From: an uncultured Eubacteriales bacterium
GTDB lineage: Bacteria; Bacillota; Clostridia; Oscillospirales; Oscillospiraceae
Direction of reading: 5' to 3'
Assembly: GCA_900546615.1 (NCBI GenBank)
Contig: URDJ01000006.1
Location: 1 to 64,000, forward strand
Length of the DNA stretch: 64,000 nucleotides
Position numbers and translations under genes: made by a program. Below the pieces are notes generated by a model. The model did no database searches, was not told the DNA's origin, and saw only the letters and a program-made list of their open reading frames with translations. This document shows positions 1 to 10,030 of this stretch, one piece after another; the first letter of the stretch is position 1, and each line of letters opens with the position of its first letter.

Positions 1-344
1 CGATCAAGAACTGCGAGACCAACCTGTCGAGCCCGCAGAAGCGCGGCGTCTGCACTGCTGTGCGTACTTCGACTCCCAAGAAGCCGAACTCCGCTCTGCG
101 TAAGATCGCCCGTGTGCGTCTGACGAACGGTTATGAGGTGACCGCCTACATTCCCGGCGTTGGCCACAATCTGCAGGAGCACAGCGTCGTAATGATCCGC
201 GGCGGCCGTGTCAAGGACCTGCCCGGCGTGCGCTACCACATCATCCGCGGCACTCTGGATACTCAGGGCGTCGATGGACGCAGGCAGAGCCGCTCGAAGT
301 ACGGCGCGAAGCGTCCGAAGGCTGGAAAGACCGGCAAGAAATAA
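1..344 (+). CDS. rpsL: 30S ribosomal protein S12 (partial, 5' end outside window)
   Basis: This is the C-terminal four-fifths of ribosomal protein S12, a component of the decoding centre of the small subunit. The reading frame enters from outside the window (codons from base 3) and contains the family landmarks [13 protein letters not shown] sequence (here SPQKRGVCT), [11 protein letters not shown] and KDLPGVRYH. Both lysines of the KKPNS loop and the lysine of KDLPG, positions where substitutions give streptomycin resistance or dependence in known bacteria, are the usual wild-type residues. The Asp of KDLPG is the position that some bacteria methylthiolate. It is the first visible gene of the str operon, followed by rpsG, fusA and tuf in the standard order. 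Confidence 0.98.
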   Translation, partial: IKNCETNLSSPQKRGVCTAVRTSTPKKPNSALRKIARVRLTNGYEVTAYIPGVGHNLQEHSVVMIRGGRVKDLPGVRYHIIRGTLDTQGVDGRRQSRSKYGAKRPKAGKTGKK

Positions 345-470
345 GCCGGAGGCCTAAGCCCTGTATGTTTATATGATATGGACCGTATCGTATAGGCCGG
401 GGCGCAGCGGGAGGCCGGGGAGCCTCTCGAGTACCGATGAAGTCATTTTTTAATGAAGGAGGGAAGTATA

Positions 471-941
471 GTGCCCAGAAGAGGTAACGTTCCCAAAAGA
501 GAAATTTTGCCGGATCCTGTGTACAACAGCGTGCTGGTGACGAAGCTCATCAACAGCATCATGCTGGACGGCAAAAAGGGCGTCGCACAGAAGGTCGTGT
601 ACGATGCGTTTGATATAATAAAGAACAAGACCGGCAAGGACCCGCTCGAGGCGTTCACTGAGGCGATGAACAATATCATGCCCAGCCTTGAGGTCAAGGC
701 CCGCCGTGTCGGCGGCGCTACGTATCAGGTGCCTATCGAGGTTCGTCCTGAGCGTCGTCAGACTCTCGGCCTGCGCTGGCTGACCCTGTATGCCCGCAAG
801 CGCAGCGAGAAGACCATGAAGGAGAGGCTCGCCGGCGAGATCATGGACGCCTGCAACAGCCTCGGCGCCGCAGTCAAGAAGCGTGAGGATACTCACAAGA
901 TGGCCGAGTCCAACAAGGCCTTCGCACATTTCAGGTGGTAA
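471..941 (+). CDS. rpsG: 30S ribosomal protein S7
   Basis: S7 nucleates assembly of the 3' domain of 16S rRNA and forms part of the E site. The protein begins with the family signature PRRGNVPKR and ends with FAHFRW, giving 156 residues, the normal length. An in-frame ATG lies 18 bases upstream at 453, but it precedes the ribosome binding site AAGGAGGG (about 455-462). The GTG at 471 has ideal spacing from that site and gives the canonical N-terminus, so GTG is chosen. The 126-base gap after rpsL holds only weak dyads (for example GAGGC/GCCTC at 411-426). It is the second gene of the str operon; S7 is a known translational autoregulator in E. coli, which cannot be judged here. Confidence 0.97.
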   Translation: MPRRGNVPKREILPDPVYNSVLVTKLINSIMLDGKKGVAQKVVYDAFDIIKNKTGKDPLEAFTEAMNNIMPSLEVKARRVGGATYQVPIEVRPERRQTLGLRWLTLYARKRSEKTMKERLAGEIMDACNSLGAAVKKREDTHKMAESNKAFAHFRW

Positions 942-956
942 GAGGTTTAGCATTCT

Positions 957-3029
<2,073 letters not shown>

Positions 3030-3094
3030 GCCTCGAACTGATAAAAGGAAATCCACAAGAAGAATCATTACTGATCATTGAGGAGGATACCAAA

Positions 3095-4300
3095 ATGGCA
3101 AAGCAGATGTTCAACCGCAACAAGCCCCACGTCAACATTGGCACCATCGGCCACATCGACCACGGCAAGACCACCCTGACCGCGGCCATCACCAAGGTCC
3201 TGAACATGGCTAACCCCGACGCCGCTTCCTACACCGCCTACGACCAGATCGACAAGGCCCCCGAGGAGCGCGCCCGCGGCATCACCATCAACACCGCTCA
3301 CGTCGAGTACCAGACTGAGGCCCGCCACTACGCCCACGTCGACTGCCCGGGCCACGCCGACTATATCAAGAACATGATCACTGGTGCTGCTCAGATGGAC
3401 GGCGCCATCCTCGTCATCGCCGCCTCCGACGGCCCCATGGCTCAGACCCGTGAGCACCTGCTGCTCGCCCGTCAGGTTAACGTGCCTTATATAGTCGTGT
3501 TCCTGAACAAGTGCGACCAGGTCGATGACCCCGAGCTGCTCGAGCTCGTCGAGATGGAGGTCCGTGAGCTGCTCGACAAGTACGAGTTCCCCGGCGACGA
3601 CACCCCGATCATCAAGGGCAGCGCGCTGAAGGTCCTCGAGAGCACCAGCACCGATCCTCACGCCCCCGAGTATGACTGCATCTGGGAGCTGATGAACGCT
3701 GTTGACGAGTGGATCAAGACCCCCGAGCGCAAGGCTGACCTGCCCTTCCTGATGCCCATCGAGGACGTCTTCACCATCACCGGCCGCGGCACTGTTACCA
3801 CCGGCCGTGTCGAGCGTGGTCGCGTCAAGGTCGGCGACAAGGTCGAGATCGTCGGCATCAAGGAGACCCAGGAGACCGTCGTCACCGGCACCGAGATGTT
3901 CCACAAGACCCTCGAGTTCGCCGAGGCTGGCGACAACGTCGGCACCCTGCTCCGCGGCATCGCGAAGAAGGACGTCGAGCGTGGACAGGTCCTCGCCGCT
4001 CCGAAGAGCATCCACCCCCACACCAAGTTCAAGGGCCAGGTCTACGTCCTGTCCAAGGACGAGGGCGGCCGTCACACCCCGTTCTTCAACAACTATCGTC
4101 CTCAGTTCTACTTCCGTACCACCGACGTGACCGGCGTCATCTCCCTGCCCGAGGGCGTTGAGATGTGCATGCCCGGCGACAACGTCGACATGGACGTCGA
4201 GCTGATCACCCCGATCGCCATCGAGAACGGCCTCCGCTTCGCTATCCGCGAGGGCGGCCGCACCGTTGGTTCCGGTGTTGTCATCGCCATCAACGAGTAA
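3095..4300 (+). CDS. tuf: Elongation factor Tu
   Basis: EF-Tu delivers aminoacyl-tRNA to the ribosomal A site. The 401-residue protein shows [11 protein letters not shown] (P-loop, about 19-29), DCPGHADYI (switch II), NKCD, and domain II/III landmarks such as [13 protein letters not shown]. The ribosome binding site GGAGGA lies just upstream of ATG 3095. Codon usage is extremely biased: Ile is almost always ATC, Val GTC and Arg CGT/CGC, whereas fusA immediately upstream uses many ATA and GTG codons, a sign of selection for very high expression. A strong intrinsic terminator follows at 4322. This is the last gene of the str operon. Confidence 0.98.
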   Translation: MAKQMFNRNKPHVNIGTIGHIDHGKTTLTAAITKVLNMANPDAASYTAYDQIDKAPEERARGITINTAHVEYQTEARHYAHVDCPGHADYIKNMITGAAQMDGAILVIAASDGPMAQTREHLLLARQVNVPYIVVFLNKCDQVDDPELLELVEMEVRELLDKYEFPGDDTPIIKGSALKVLESTSTDPHAPEYDCIWELMNAVDEWIKTPERKADLPFLMPIEDVFTITGRGTVTTGRVERGRVKVGDKVEIVGIKETQETVVTGTEMFHKTLEFAEAGDNVGTLLRGIAKKDVERGQVLAAPKSIHPHTKFKGQVYVLSKDEGGRHTPFFNNYRPQFYFRTTDVTGVISLPEGVEMCMPGDNVDMDVELITPIAIENGLRFAIREGGRTVGSGVVIAINE

Positions 4301-4321
4301 TAACTCAGAATAAGGCAAAGA

Positions 4322-4350
4322 GGGCCCGGCATAACGCCGGGCCCTTTGTT
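4322..4350 (+). terminator. Intrinsic terminator of the str operon
   Basis: A perfect 9-bp GC stem (GGGCCCGGC at 4322-4330 and GCCGGGCCC at 4336-4344) with a 5-base loop is followed by TTTGTT. It sits 21 bases after the tuf stop codon. Confidence 0.9.
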
Positions 4351-4356
4351 CTCTGC

Positions 4357-4557
4357 GCCCCTGTAGGGGCGGGGTTCCATCCCCGCCCGGCGCTCCGGGT
4401 TTTGGTTGGTGAAATTATACAGGGGGAAACCCCTTGGTAGGGTTTCCCCCTTGAACCCCTTTCCTGACCTTCATTTGGCATAGAGAGTTCCGCTGCCTGC
4501 GGGCAGCGGCCAGGGGGCGCCGCCCCCTGGACCCCCGCCGCCTTTTGTAAAAGGCGG
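4357..4557. repeat. Hairpin-rich intergenic repeat island
   Basis: The gap between tuf and the next gene has no plausible coding sequence but a chain of back-to-back palindromes: GCCCC/GGGGC (4357-4370), GGCGGGG/CCCCGCC (4368-4387), GGGGGAAACCC/GGGTTTCCCCC (4422-4450), CCGCTGCC/GGCAGCGG (4490-4509), CCAGGGGGC/GCCCCCTGG (4510-4530) and CCGCCTTTT/AAAAGGCGG (4538-4557). Composition and layout resemble mosaic intergenic repeats common in Oscillospiraceae. The last element, including the adjoining GAAAACTTCA, recurs in inverted orientation at about 36620-36640, which supports a dispersed repeat rather than a private terminator. Confidence 0.7.
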
Positions 4558-4585
4558 GCGAAAACTTCATTTGCGCTCCGCGCCG

Positions 4586-5014
4586 CTACTTCAGGCCGTG
4601 CATGAAGCCGCCCAGCGCGGCCGAATGGATATCGCCGCCGATGACGCGGCCCTTGTAAATAAACAGCTGGGCTATCACGCCCGTCTCGCCGCTGGGGTAG
4701 CTTGTGAGAACATAGGTATAGCTCTCACACACCTCGCCGCAGTACTGCGAGAGGTCATAGCCCTGCTGCTTCTGCAGCTCGTTGTATTCCGCCAGGACGC
4801 CGCCAAGCGTCTCGGGCAGGACTATCTCCTTCGCCGTCTCGCTCGAGGCATCCACCTCCCAGCCGAGCGAGGCTAAAAACTCTACCCGCTTCTCAGTAGT
4901 CGTCAGCCCGGAGCCGGTGCCTCCCGAGCAGATGAGTACGATCAGCGCCAGTATTGCAGCCGCGGCGATCAAGATGAATACCGCGCTTCTTTTGCTTAAC
5001 TTTGATTTTGTCAC
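4586..5014 (-). CDS. DUF4830 domain-containing membrane-anchored protein
   Basis: The 142-residue product has a basic N-terminus, one hydrophobic segment (about residues 11-29, probably an uncleaved anchor or signal peptide) and an extracytoplasmic region. The region matches what I know of DUF4830: TTEKRVEFLASLGWEV at its start, an LQKQQGYDLSQY segment, and an ending around YKGRVIGGDIHSAALGGFMHGL. The family is restricted to Firmicutes and has no established function. The gene is divergent from the pseudouridine synthase at 5059, with only about 45 bases between the starts, so the promoters must overlap or sit within coding DNA. It ends beside the hairpin island. Confidence 0.75.
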   Translation of the reverse strand: MTKSKLSKRSAVFILIAAAAILALIVLICSGGTGSGLTTTEKRVEFLASLGWEVDASSETAKEIVLPETLGGVLAEYNELQKQQGYDLSQYCGEVCESYTYVLTSYPSGETGVIAQLFIYKGRVIGGDIHSAALGGFMHGLK

Positions 5015-5058
5015 GGGACATCCCTCCCGTTTAAGTATATTGTGAGGTGCAGAGACTT

Positions 5059-5769
5059 ATGACTGCCGAACGCCTCGACAAACTGATATCAGACAGCGGC
5101 CTGTACTCTCGCAGCGAGACCCGGAGCCTCATAAGGGCCGGAAGGGTGGACGTGGACGGCGAGACGGTACGTACGCCAGAGAGACGGTTCGCGCGCGAGT
5201 GCACTGTCAGAGTAGACGGCAGTACGATTAACTGCGCGAAATACCGCTACTTCATGCTGGATAAACCCAAGGGATACGTCTGCGCGAACGAGGACAGAAA
5301 CATCCCGACCGTCCTCGAGCTTCTGCCCGAGGAGTACAGGAAGCTGGGGCTGTTCACGGTAGGCAGATTGGACAGGGATACAACGGGGATGCTCCTGCTG
5401 ACCAACGACGGTGACTTCGCACATAAGGTGATCTCGCCGAAATCGAATGTGGAGAAATGCTACCTCGCCGGGATAGACGGAGACGTCAGCGACGAGGACG
5501 TGAGACGCTTCGCAGAGGGTATGACGCTGGGAGACGGTACGAAATGCCTGCCCGCAGGACTCGAACGGCTCGGGCCGGGACAGTGCCTTGTCAGAGTGCG
5601 GGAAGGAAAATATCACCAGGTCAAACGCATGTTGGCGGCAGTGGGCAAGCCTGTCACTGAGCTGCGAAGACTTTCCATTGCTGAACTGAGGCTTAAAGAG
5701 GGATCGGAGCCTGGGAGCCTTGTTGAATTGGACAAAAGCGAGTTGTACAAAGTCCTCACGCAATATTGA
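5059..5769 (+). CDS. rsuA: 16S rRNA pseudouridine synthase, RsuA/RluB/E/F family
   Basis: The enzyme isomerises a uridine in ribosomal RNA to pseudouridine; RsuA members act on 16S U516. The protein starts with an S4 RNA-binding domain (RLDKLISDSGLYSRSETRSL, about residues 5-24), then the catalytic domain with YFMLDKPKGYV and the active-site motif GRLDRDTTGMLLLTNDGDF, whose Asp in RLD is the nucleophile. The C-terminal KYHQVKRMLAAVG motif is also typical. A GTG at 5047 extends the frame, but GAGGTG at 5044-5049 is better placed as ribosome binding site for ATG 5059, which also gives the usual N-terminus. Assignment to RsuA rather than RluB is from length (236 residues) and is less certain than the family. 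Confidence 0.85.
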   Translation: MTAERLDKLISDSGLYSRSETRSLIRAGRVDVDGETVRTPERRFARECTVRVDGSTINCAKYRYFMLDKPKGYVCANEDRNIPTVLELLPEEYRKLGLFTVGRLDRDTTGMLLLTNDGDFAHKVISPKSNVEKCYLAGIDGDVSDEDVRRFAEGMTLGDGTKCLPAGLERLGPGQCLVRVREGKYHQVKRMLAAVGKPVTELRRLSIAELRLKEGSEPGSLVELDKSELYKVLTQY

Positions 5770-5844
5770 ACGATTGCATTTGCCTAATTTGTGCCATTTA
5801 ACGAGGGAAATCAAAAATGTTCACAAAAAGAACATAAATTTCTA

Positions 5845-5873
5845 TTGAAATTTGCACAGAAATGTATTATTAT
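5845..5873 (+). promoter_or_regulatory. Predicted vegetative promoter for the regulator-ftsEX unit
   Basis: TTGAAA (5845-5850) and TATTAT (5868-5873) are separated by 17 bases in an AT-rich stretch of a 220-base intergenic gap. A second AT-rich TATAAC lies at 5905-5910. No other gene is visible in this gap. Confidence 0.55.
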
Positions 5874-5989
5874 GTTAGGCGCAAAATCGAGTAATATTGT
5901 GTATTATAACTAAAGCCGACGGCTGCCGCCGAGGGTGAGGGGAAACGTCCTCGAAGGACGTCTGAGAAGAAGCAGGGAGGAAACTAAAA

Positions 5990-7084
5990 ATGTCAAGCAG
6001 GGTGTTTCAGAGCGTTATTGTACAGATGAAGGAAGCAACGGACAGGGCGATTGGCGTGGCGGACGAGCAGGGCTTTGTTATAGCGTGCAGCGAGCTTTCG
6101 ATGATAGGCTCGCACCTGGACGACATGCAGGCTGCGCTCGCGGATAATATGGAACAAATTTTCACTTCTTCCGTCAGAACATATAAACTGCTCGGCGCGA
6201 CGGGCACCCGTTTCGACTTTGCGGTGTTCGTGGCGGGGCGCGACGCGGCGGCCAGGAGCATCTGCCTTTTGGCCTCCGTCGCCATGAACGAGGCCAGGAC
6301 GAACTACGAGGAAAAGCACAACAAGGCGACCTTCGTCAAGAACATCATCTCGGACAACATACTGCCCGGGGATGTCTACGTGCGCGCGAAGGAGCTGCAT
6401 TTTGTGACTGACGTGCCGCGCGCGGTGTTTCTGGTGAGGCAGCTCGAGCGTTCAGACGTTGCGGCGCTTGAGGTGATACAGAATCTGTTCCCGGACCGGC
6501 AGAGGGATTTTGTGCTGTCGGTGAGCGAGACGGATATAGTCGTCATCAAGGAGCTGACTCGGGACGAGCGGCCTGAGGACATTAACACCGTGGCCGAGAA
6601 TATCGAGGCGGCGGTCAAGAGCGAGCTGCTGGTCAAGACGGTCATCGGCATAGGCACGACGGCGTATCACCTGCGCGAGCTGGCCGACAGGTACAAGGAG
6701 GCCCAGGTGGCCATAGAGGTCGGCAAGGTGTTCGACACGGAGAAGTCGATAATAAACTATGAGAATCTGGGCATCGGCAGGATAATCTATCAGCTGCCGA
6801 CGACCCTGTGCGAGATGTTCCTGTCGGAGGTCTTCAAGAAGAACCCGATAGAGGCGCTGGACGCGGACACGCTGGAGACGATAAACAAGTTTTTTGAGAA
6901 CAATCTCAATGTATCCGAGACAAGCCGCAAGCTGTATGTGCACCGGAACACGCTGGTGTACAGGCTTGAGAAGATAAAAAAGATCACCGGCTTGGACCTG
7001 CGCGAGTTTGACCACGCCATAGTGTTCAAGGTCGCAATGATGGTCAAAAAATACCTCGACACGCAGAACGCCTCAAAATACTGA
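5990..7084 (+). CDS. PucR/CdaR-type transcriptional regulator
   Basis: The 364-residue protein has a C-terminal helix-turn-helix of the PucR/CdaR type: FFENNLNVSETSRKLYVHRNTLVYRLEKI (about 298-326, in two motifs), then the closing GLDLREFDHAIVFKVAMM helix. The middle (about 130-260) fits the degenerate GGDEF-like domain of CdaR proteins, and the N-terminal about 120 residues resemble the sugar-diacid recognition module (RAIGVADEQGFVIA). Relatives sense organic acids, purines or amino acids; the ligand here is unknown. AGGGAGG precedes the ATG. Because ftsE follows after only 29 bases without a terminator, the regulator is probably cotranscribed with ftsEX, an arrangement whose logic is not established. 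Confidence 0.85.
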   Translation: MSSRVFQSVIVQMKEATDRAIGVADEQGFVIACSELSMIGSHLDDMQAALADNMEQIFTSSVRTYKLLGATGTRFDFAVFVAGRDAAARSICLLASVAMNEARTNYEEKHNKATFVKNIISDNILPGDVYVRAKELHFVTDVPRAVFLVRQLERSDVAALEVIQNLFPDRQRDFVLSVSETDIVVIKELTRDERPEDINTVAENIEAAVKSELLVKTVIGIGTTAYHLRELADRYKEAQVAIEVGKVFDTEKSIINYENLGIGRIIYQLPTTLCEMFLSEVFKKNPIEALDADTLETINKFFENNLNVSETSRKLYVHRNTLVYRLEKIKKITGLDLREFDHAIVFKVAMMVKKYLDTQNASKY

Positions 7085-7113
7085 GTTGCCGGGGACAAAC
7101 GGAGGATCGGTCA

Positions 7114-7800
7114 ATGGTTCAGATGAACAACGTGAGGATGATCTACGACAGCAGCGGCACAGAGGCGCTCAACGGCGTAGACATCGAGATACACGAGGGC
7201 GAATTCGTGTTTCTGGTCGGGCCGTCCGGCTCGGGCAAGACGACGATAATAAAGCTCCTCACCGGCGAGGTTCAGGCCGCTGGCGGCGAGATAACCGTGA
7301 ACGGCTTCGACATGCGCAGGATAAAGCGGCGGAAGCTGCCGAAGCTGCGCCGGACGCTGGGCGTCATCTTTCAGGATTTCAGGCTCATCGACAAGATGAC
7401 GGTGTACGACAACGTTGCCTTTGCAATGAGAGTTGTAGGCGCGACGAATAAGGAGATCCGCGAGCGTGTACCCTATGTGCTCGAGCTCGTGGGCCTGAAG
7501 GGGCGCGAGAAGCGCTACCCGCAGGAGCTTTCGGGCGGCGAGCAGCAGCGTGTGGCGATAGCGAGGGCGCTGGTGAACAGCCCGAGGATGATAATAGCGG
7601 ACGAGCCGACGGGCAACCTGGACCCCGTGCGCAGCCTCGAGCTGATGCTCCTGCTCGAGAAAATAAACGAGCTGGGCACTACGGTGCTGGTGGTCACTCA
7701 CGAAAAGGAGCTTGTGAACGCCTTCTCCAAGAGAGTCGTGGCGATCGACGAGGGCAAGGTCATAAGCGACGGAATGGACGGGTACTACAACTATGAATAG
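7114..7800 (+). CDS. ftsE: Cell division ATP-binding protein FtsE
   Basis: FtsE is the ATPase of the FtsEX complex, which drives peptidoglycan hydrolases at the septum rather than transporting a substrate. The 228-residue protein has Walker A GPSGSGKTT (about 36-44), signature LSGGEQQRVAIARAL (about 136-150) and Walker B IIADEPTGNLDP. IYDSSGTEALNGVDIEI near the start is typical of FtsE. GGAGG lies 8 bases before the ATG. The end overlaps the ftsX start by 8 bases, implying translational coupling and stoichiometric production. Confidence 0.95.
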   Translation: MVQMNNVRMIYDSSGTEALNGVDIEIHEGEFVFLVGPSGSGKTTIIKLLTGEVQAAGGEITVNGFDMRRIKRRKLPKLRRTLGVIFQDFRLIDKMTVYDNVAFAMRVVGATNKEIRERVPYVLELVGLKGREKRYPQELSGGEQQRVAIARALVNSPRMIIADEPTGNLDPVRSLELMLLLEKINELGTTVLVVTHEKELVNAFSKRVVAIDEGKVISDGMDGYYNYE

Positions 7801-8671
7801 ACTGGGATACTTGATAAAGTCGGGCTTTACCGGCATCTTCAGCCACGGCCTGATGAGCTTTGCAACGGTGACCATCATCATGGCCTGTCTGATCATCATG
7901 GGCAGCTTCGGGCTGCTGGTGGTGAACATAAACGAGATGCTTGCGGGCCTGGAGAACGAGAACGAGGTCGTCGCCTTCGTGGACGACGCGCTGACGCTGG
8001 AGGAGGCTGAGGCCCTGCAGCCTCTGGTCGAGGCGGTACCGAACGTGGCTGGCACGGAGTTCATCACAAATGAGCAGGCCATGGAGGACTTTCAGGAGGA
8101 CTATGACCCGGAACTTTTCGAGATACTGGATGCCTCTGCCTTCAGGCACAGGTATGTGATACACCTGACGGACATCAGCCTCATGAGCCAGACGAAGCAG
8201 GACCTCGAGAACCTTGACGGCATCGCCAAAGTAAACGCGCACCTTGACTATGCGCAGGCTTTCATCACGGCGCGGAACATCGTGAGCGTGGTGTCGCTCG
8301 TGCTCATTGTGATACTCATCATAGTGTCGTTCTTCATCATGTCGAACACGATAAAGCTGGCGACCTTCACGCGGCGCGAGGAGATCGCGATAATGAAGAT
8401 GGTGGGCGCGTCGAACGGGTTCATACGCTGCCCGTTCATCGTGGAGGGCCTTATCCTCGGTGTCCTGGGCGGCGGTCTGGCCTACCTCATCGAGTGGGGC
8501 CTGTATGATCTGGTGACCGGCAAGATAGTTACCGGCGTGACGGGGACGCTTATAAGCGTCGTGCCGTTCTCGACGGTGATGTACCCGCTGCTGGCGGCAT
8601 TCCTCGGAGTGGGCGTGCTCGTCGGCGTGGTCGGCGGTTCGAGCGCGATAAGGAACTATCTGAAGGTTTGA
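7793..8671 (+). CDS. ftsX: Cell division permease-like protein FtsX
   Basis: FtsX is the membrane partner of FtsE. The 292-residue sequence fits the family: a first membrane helix (about 21-45), a roughly 115-residue extracytoplasmic loop that binds the hydrolase partner in known systems, and three more helices (about 165-190, 215-240, 260-285). The cytoplasmic motif FTRREEIAIMKMVGASNGFIRCPFI, written in the family around IAIMKMVGAS, is diagnostic. It is followed 22 bases later by the coiled-coil M23 hydrolase, its likely extracellular partner. Confidence 0.93.
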   Translation: MNRLGYLIKSGFTGIFSHGLMSFATVTIIMACLIIMGSFGLLVVNINEMLAGLENENEVVAFVDDALTLEEAEALQPLVEAVPNVAGTEFITNEQAMEDFQEDYDPELFEILDASAFRHRYVIHLTDISLMSQTKQDLENLDGIAKVNAHLDYAQAFITARNIVSVVSLVLIVILIIVSFFIMSNTIKLATFTRREEIAIMKMVGASNGFIRCPFIVEGLILGVLGGGLAYLIEWGLYDLVTGKIVTGVTGTLISVVPFSTVMYPLLAAFLGVGVLVGVVGGSSAIRNYLKV

Positions 8672-8693
8672 GCGAGGTAATAGGAGACACAGC

Positions 8694-9941
8694 ATGAAAA
8701 AGAAAACAGTATCCGCCATCTGCATAGCGCTGGCGTTCATCATGTTGGTGACGCTGGTGGTGTCGCTGATGGGCTCCTTCGGGGCCTTTGCGTCGGGTGG
8801 TCAGGATGAGATAGACGCTCTGGAGCAGCAGAAAGAGGAGCTCCAGAGCCAGCAGCAGAGCATTCAGGCGAACATAAACGACCTGATGGCGCAGCAGGCG
8901 GACGTCATAGAGCAGAAGGCCGCTATGGACGGGAAGAACGAGCTGGCGAGGCAGGAGATCGAGCTTATAAACGAGCAGATCGAGGTCTATACGCGGCTAA
9001 TAGACGACAAGGCCAGGGAACTGGAGGAGGCCGAGAAGACAGAGCAGGAGCAGTACGAGCTCTATGTGAAGCGCGTGCGGAACATGGAGGAGAACGGCAG
9101 CTATACATATCTGGACATCCTGTTCCAGTGCAAGAGCATTTCGGAGGTGCTCTCGGCCTTTGACATGATCGGAGAGATCATGGCCGCCGACAAGCGGCTG
9201 TACGAGCAGTACAAGGAGGCCCGCGAGACGACGGAGCGGGTCAAGGCTGAGTACGAGGAGACGCTCGAGGCGCTCAGCGAGAAGCAGGAGACGCTTGAGG
9301 CCGAGAAGGCCGAGCTGGAGGAGCAGATCGCCGCGGCGGTCGAGGTCATAAACCAGCTCGAGGAGGACATTGAGAAGGCTAAGGAGGAATACGCCAAGGC
9401 CGCAGCGGCTGAGGCGGCGGCGCAGGCCTCGATAAACGCGATAATCGCGCAGATGCAGGCCGAGGAGGAGGCCGCCAGGGAGGAGGCCGCAGAGAGCGGC
9501 GAGGAATATACCGGCACCGGCTCGACCGCGACCGGCACCTACATATGGCCCTGCCCCTCCTGCAACATAGTGACGAGCACCTTCGGCATGCGCGAGCACC
9601 CGCTGTTCGGCGACGAGAGGCCGCACACGGGCATAGACATCGGCGCGGCGGCGGGCTCCGCCGTTGTGGCTGCGGACAGCGGCACTGTGGCCGTGGCGAC
9701 ATACAGCTCGTCCTACGGCAACTATGTGACGATCTACCACTCTAACGGCGATTACACGCTCTACGCGCACATGAGCAGCCTCGCCGTCACGGCGGGACAG
9801 AACGTGACGCAGGGCGATGTCATTGGTTACGTCGGCTCGACGGGCTGGGCGACGATGCCGCACCTGCACTTTGAGATAAGGGTGAACGGTTCGACGGTGA
9901 ATCCGCTGGGCTATTTCTCGAACTACGTCATATATGAGTGA
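8694..9941 (+). CDS. Coiled-coil M23 murein hydrolase (EnvC-like partner of FtsEX)
   Basis: The 415-residue protein begins with a signal peptide or anchor (about 5-33), followed by about 220 residues of Glu/Gln-rich coiled coil (about 36-270) and a short Ser/Thr/Gly linker. It ends with a LytM/M23 peptidase domain (about 290-410). Zinc-ligand motifs look intact: HTGID, LYAHMSS and HLHFEI. In Gram-negative bacteria the FtsEX partner EnvC is a degenerate LytM that activates amidases; in many Firmicutes the partner is PcsB or CwlO with other catalytic domains. Here the coiled-coil plus intact M23 design and position directly after ftsX suggest a directly active endopeptidase. The last four bases overlap a spurious upstream start of the next gene. 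Confidence 0.88.
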   Translation: MKKKTVSAICIALAFIMLVTLVVSLMGSFGAFASGGQDEIDALEQQKEELQSQQQSIQANINDLMAQQADVIEQKAAMDGKNELARQEIELINEQIEVYTRLIDDKARELEEAEKTEQEQYELYVKRVRNMEENGSYTYLDILFQCKSISEVLSAFDMIGEIMAADKRLYEQYKEARETTERVKAEYEETLEALSEKQETLEAEKAELEEQIAAAVEVINQLEEDIEKAKEEYAKAAAAEAAAQASINAIIAQMQAEEEAAREEAAESGEEYTGTGSTATGTYIWPCPSCNIVTSTFGMREHPLFGDERPHTGIDIGAAAGSAVVAADSGTVAVATYSSSYGNYVTIYHSNGDYTLYAHMSSLAVTAGQNVTQGDVIGYVGSTGWATMPHLHFEIRVNGSTVNPLGYFSNYVIYE

Positions 9942-9967
9942 GCCTCGATGAGAGGCTGAATATCGAC

Positions 9968-9996
9968 TACGGGCGGCCCGAAAAAGGCCGCCCGTA
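9968..9996 (+). promoter_or_regulatory. Strong hairpin between the M23 hydrolase and S41 genes
   Basis: An 11-bp perfect stem (TACGGGCGGCC at 9968-9978, GGCCGCCCGTA at 9986-9996) with a 7-base loop lies in the 89-base gap. No T-run follows, so it is more likely an mRNA-stability or processing hairpin or a weak attenuator than a terminator. Confidence 0.5.
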
Positions 9997-10030
9997 CAAT
10001 GGCATATGTGCCGCAGATGGGAGGTTTACA

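Noticed and set aside
3068..4318. Minus-strand open frame across tuf
   Set aside because: Shadow of the strongly biased tuf codons; the protein is a repetitive Val/Leu/Asp/Gly sequence.
9938..10030. Upstream start of the S41 gene at 9938
   Set aside because: It would translate through the intercistronic hairpin and lacks a ribosome binding site, while GGGAGG sits before ATG 10031.
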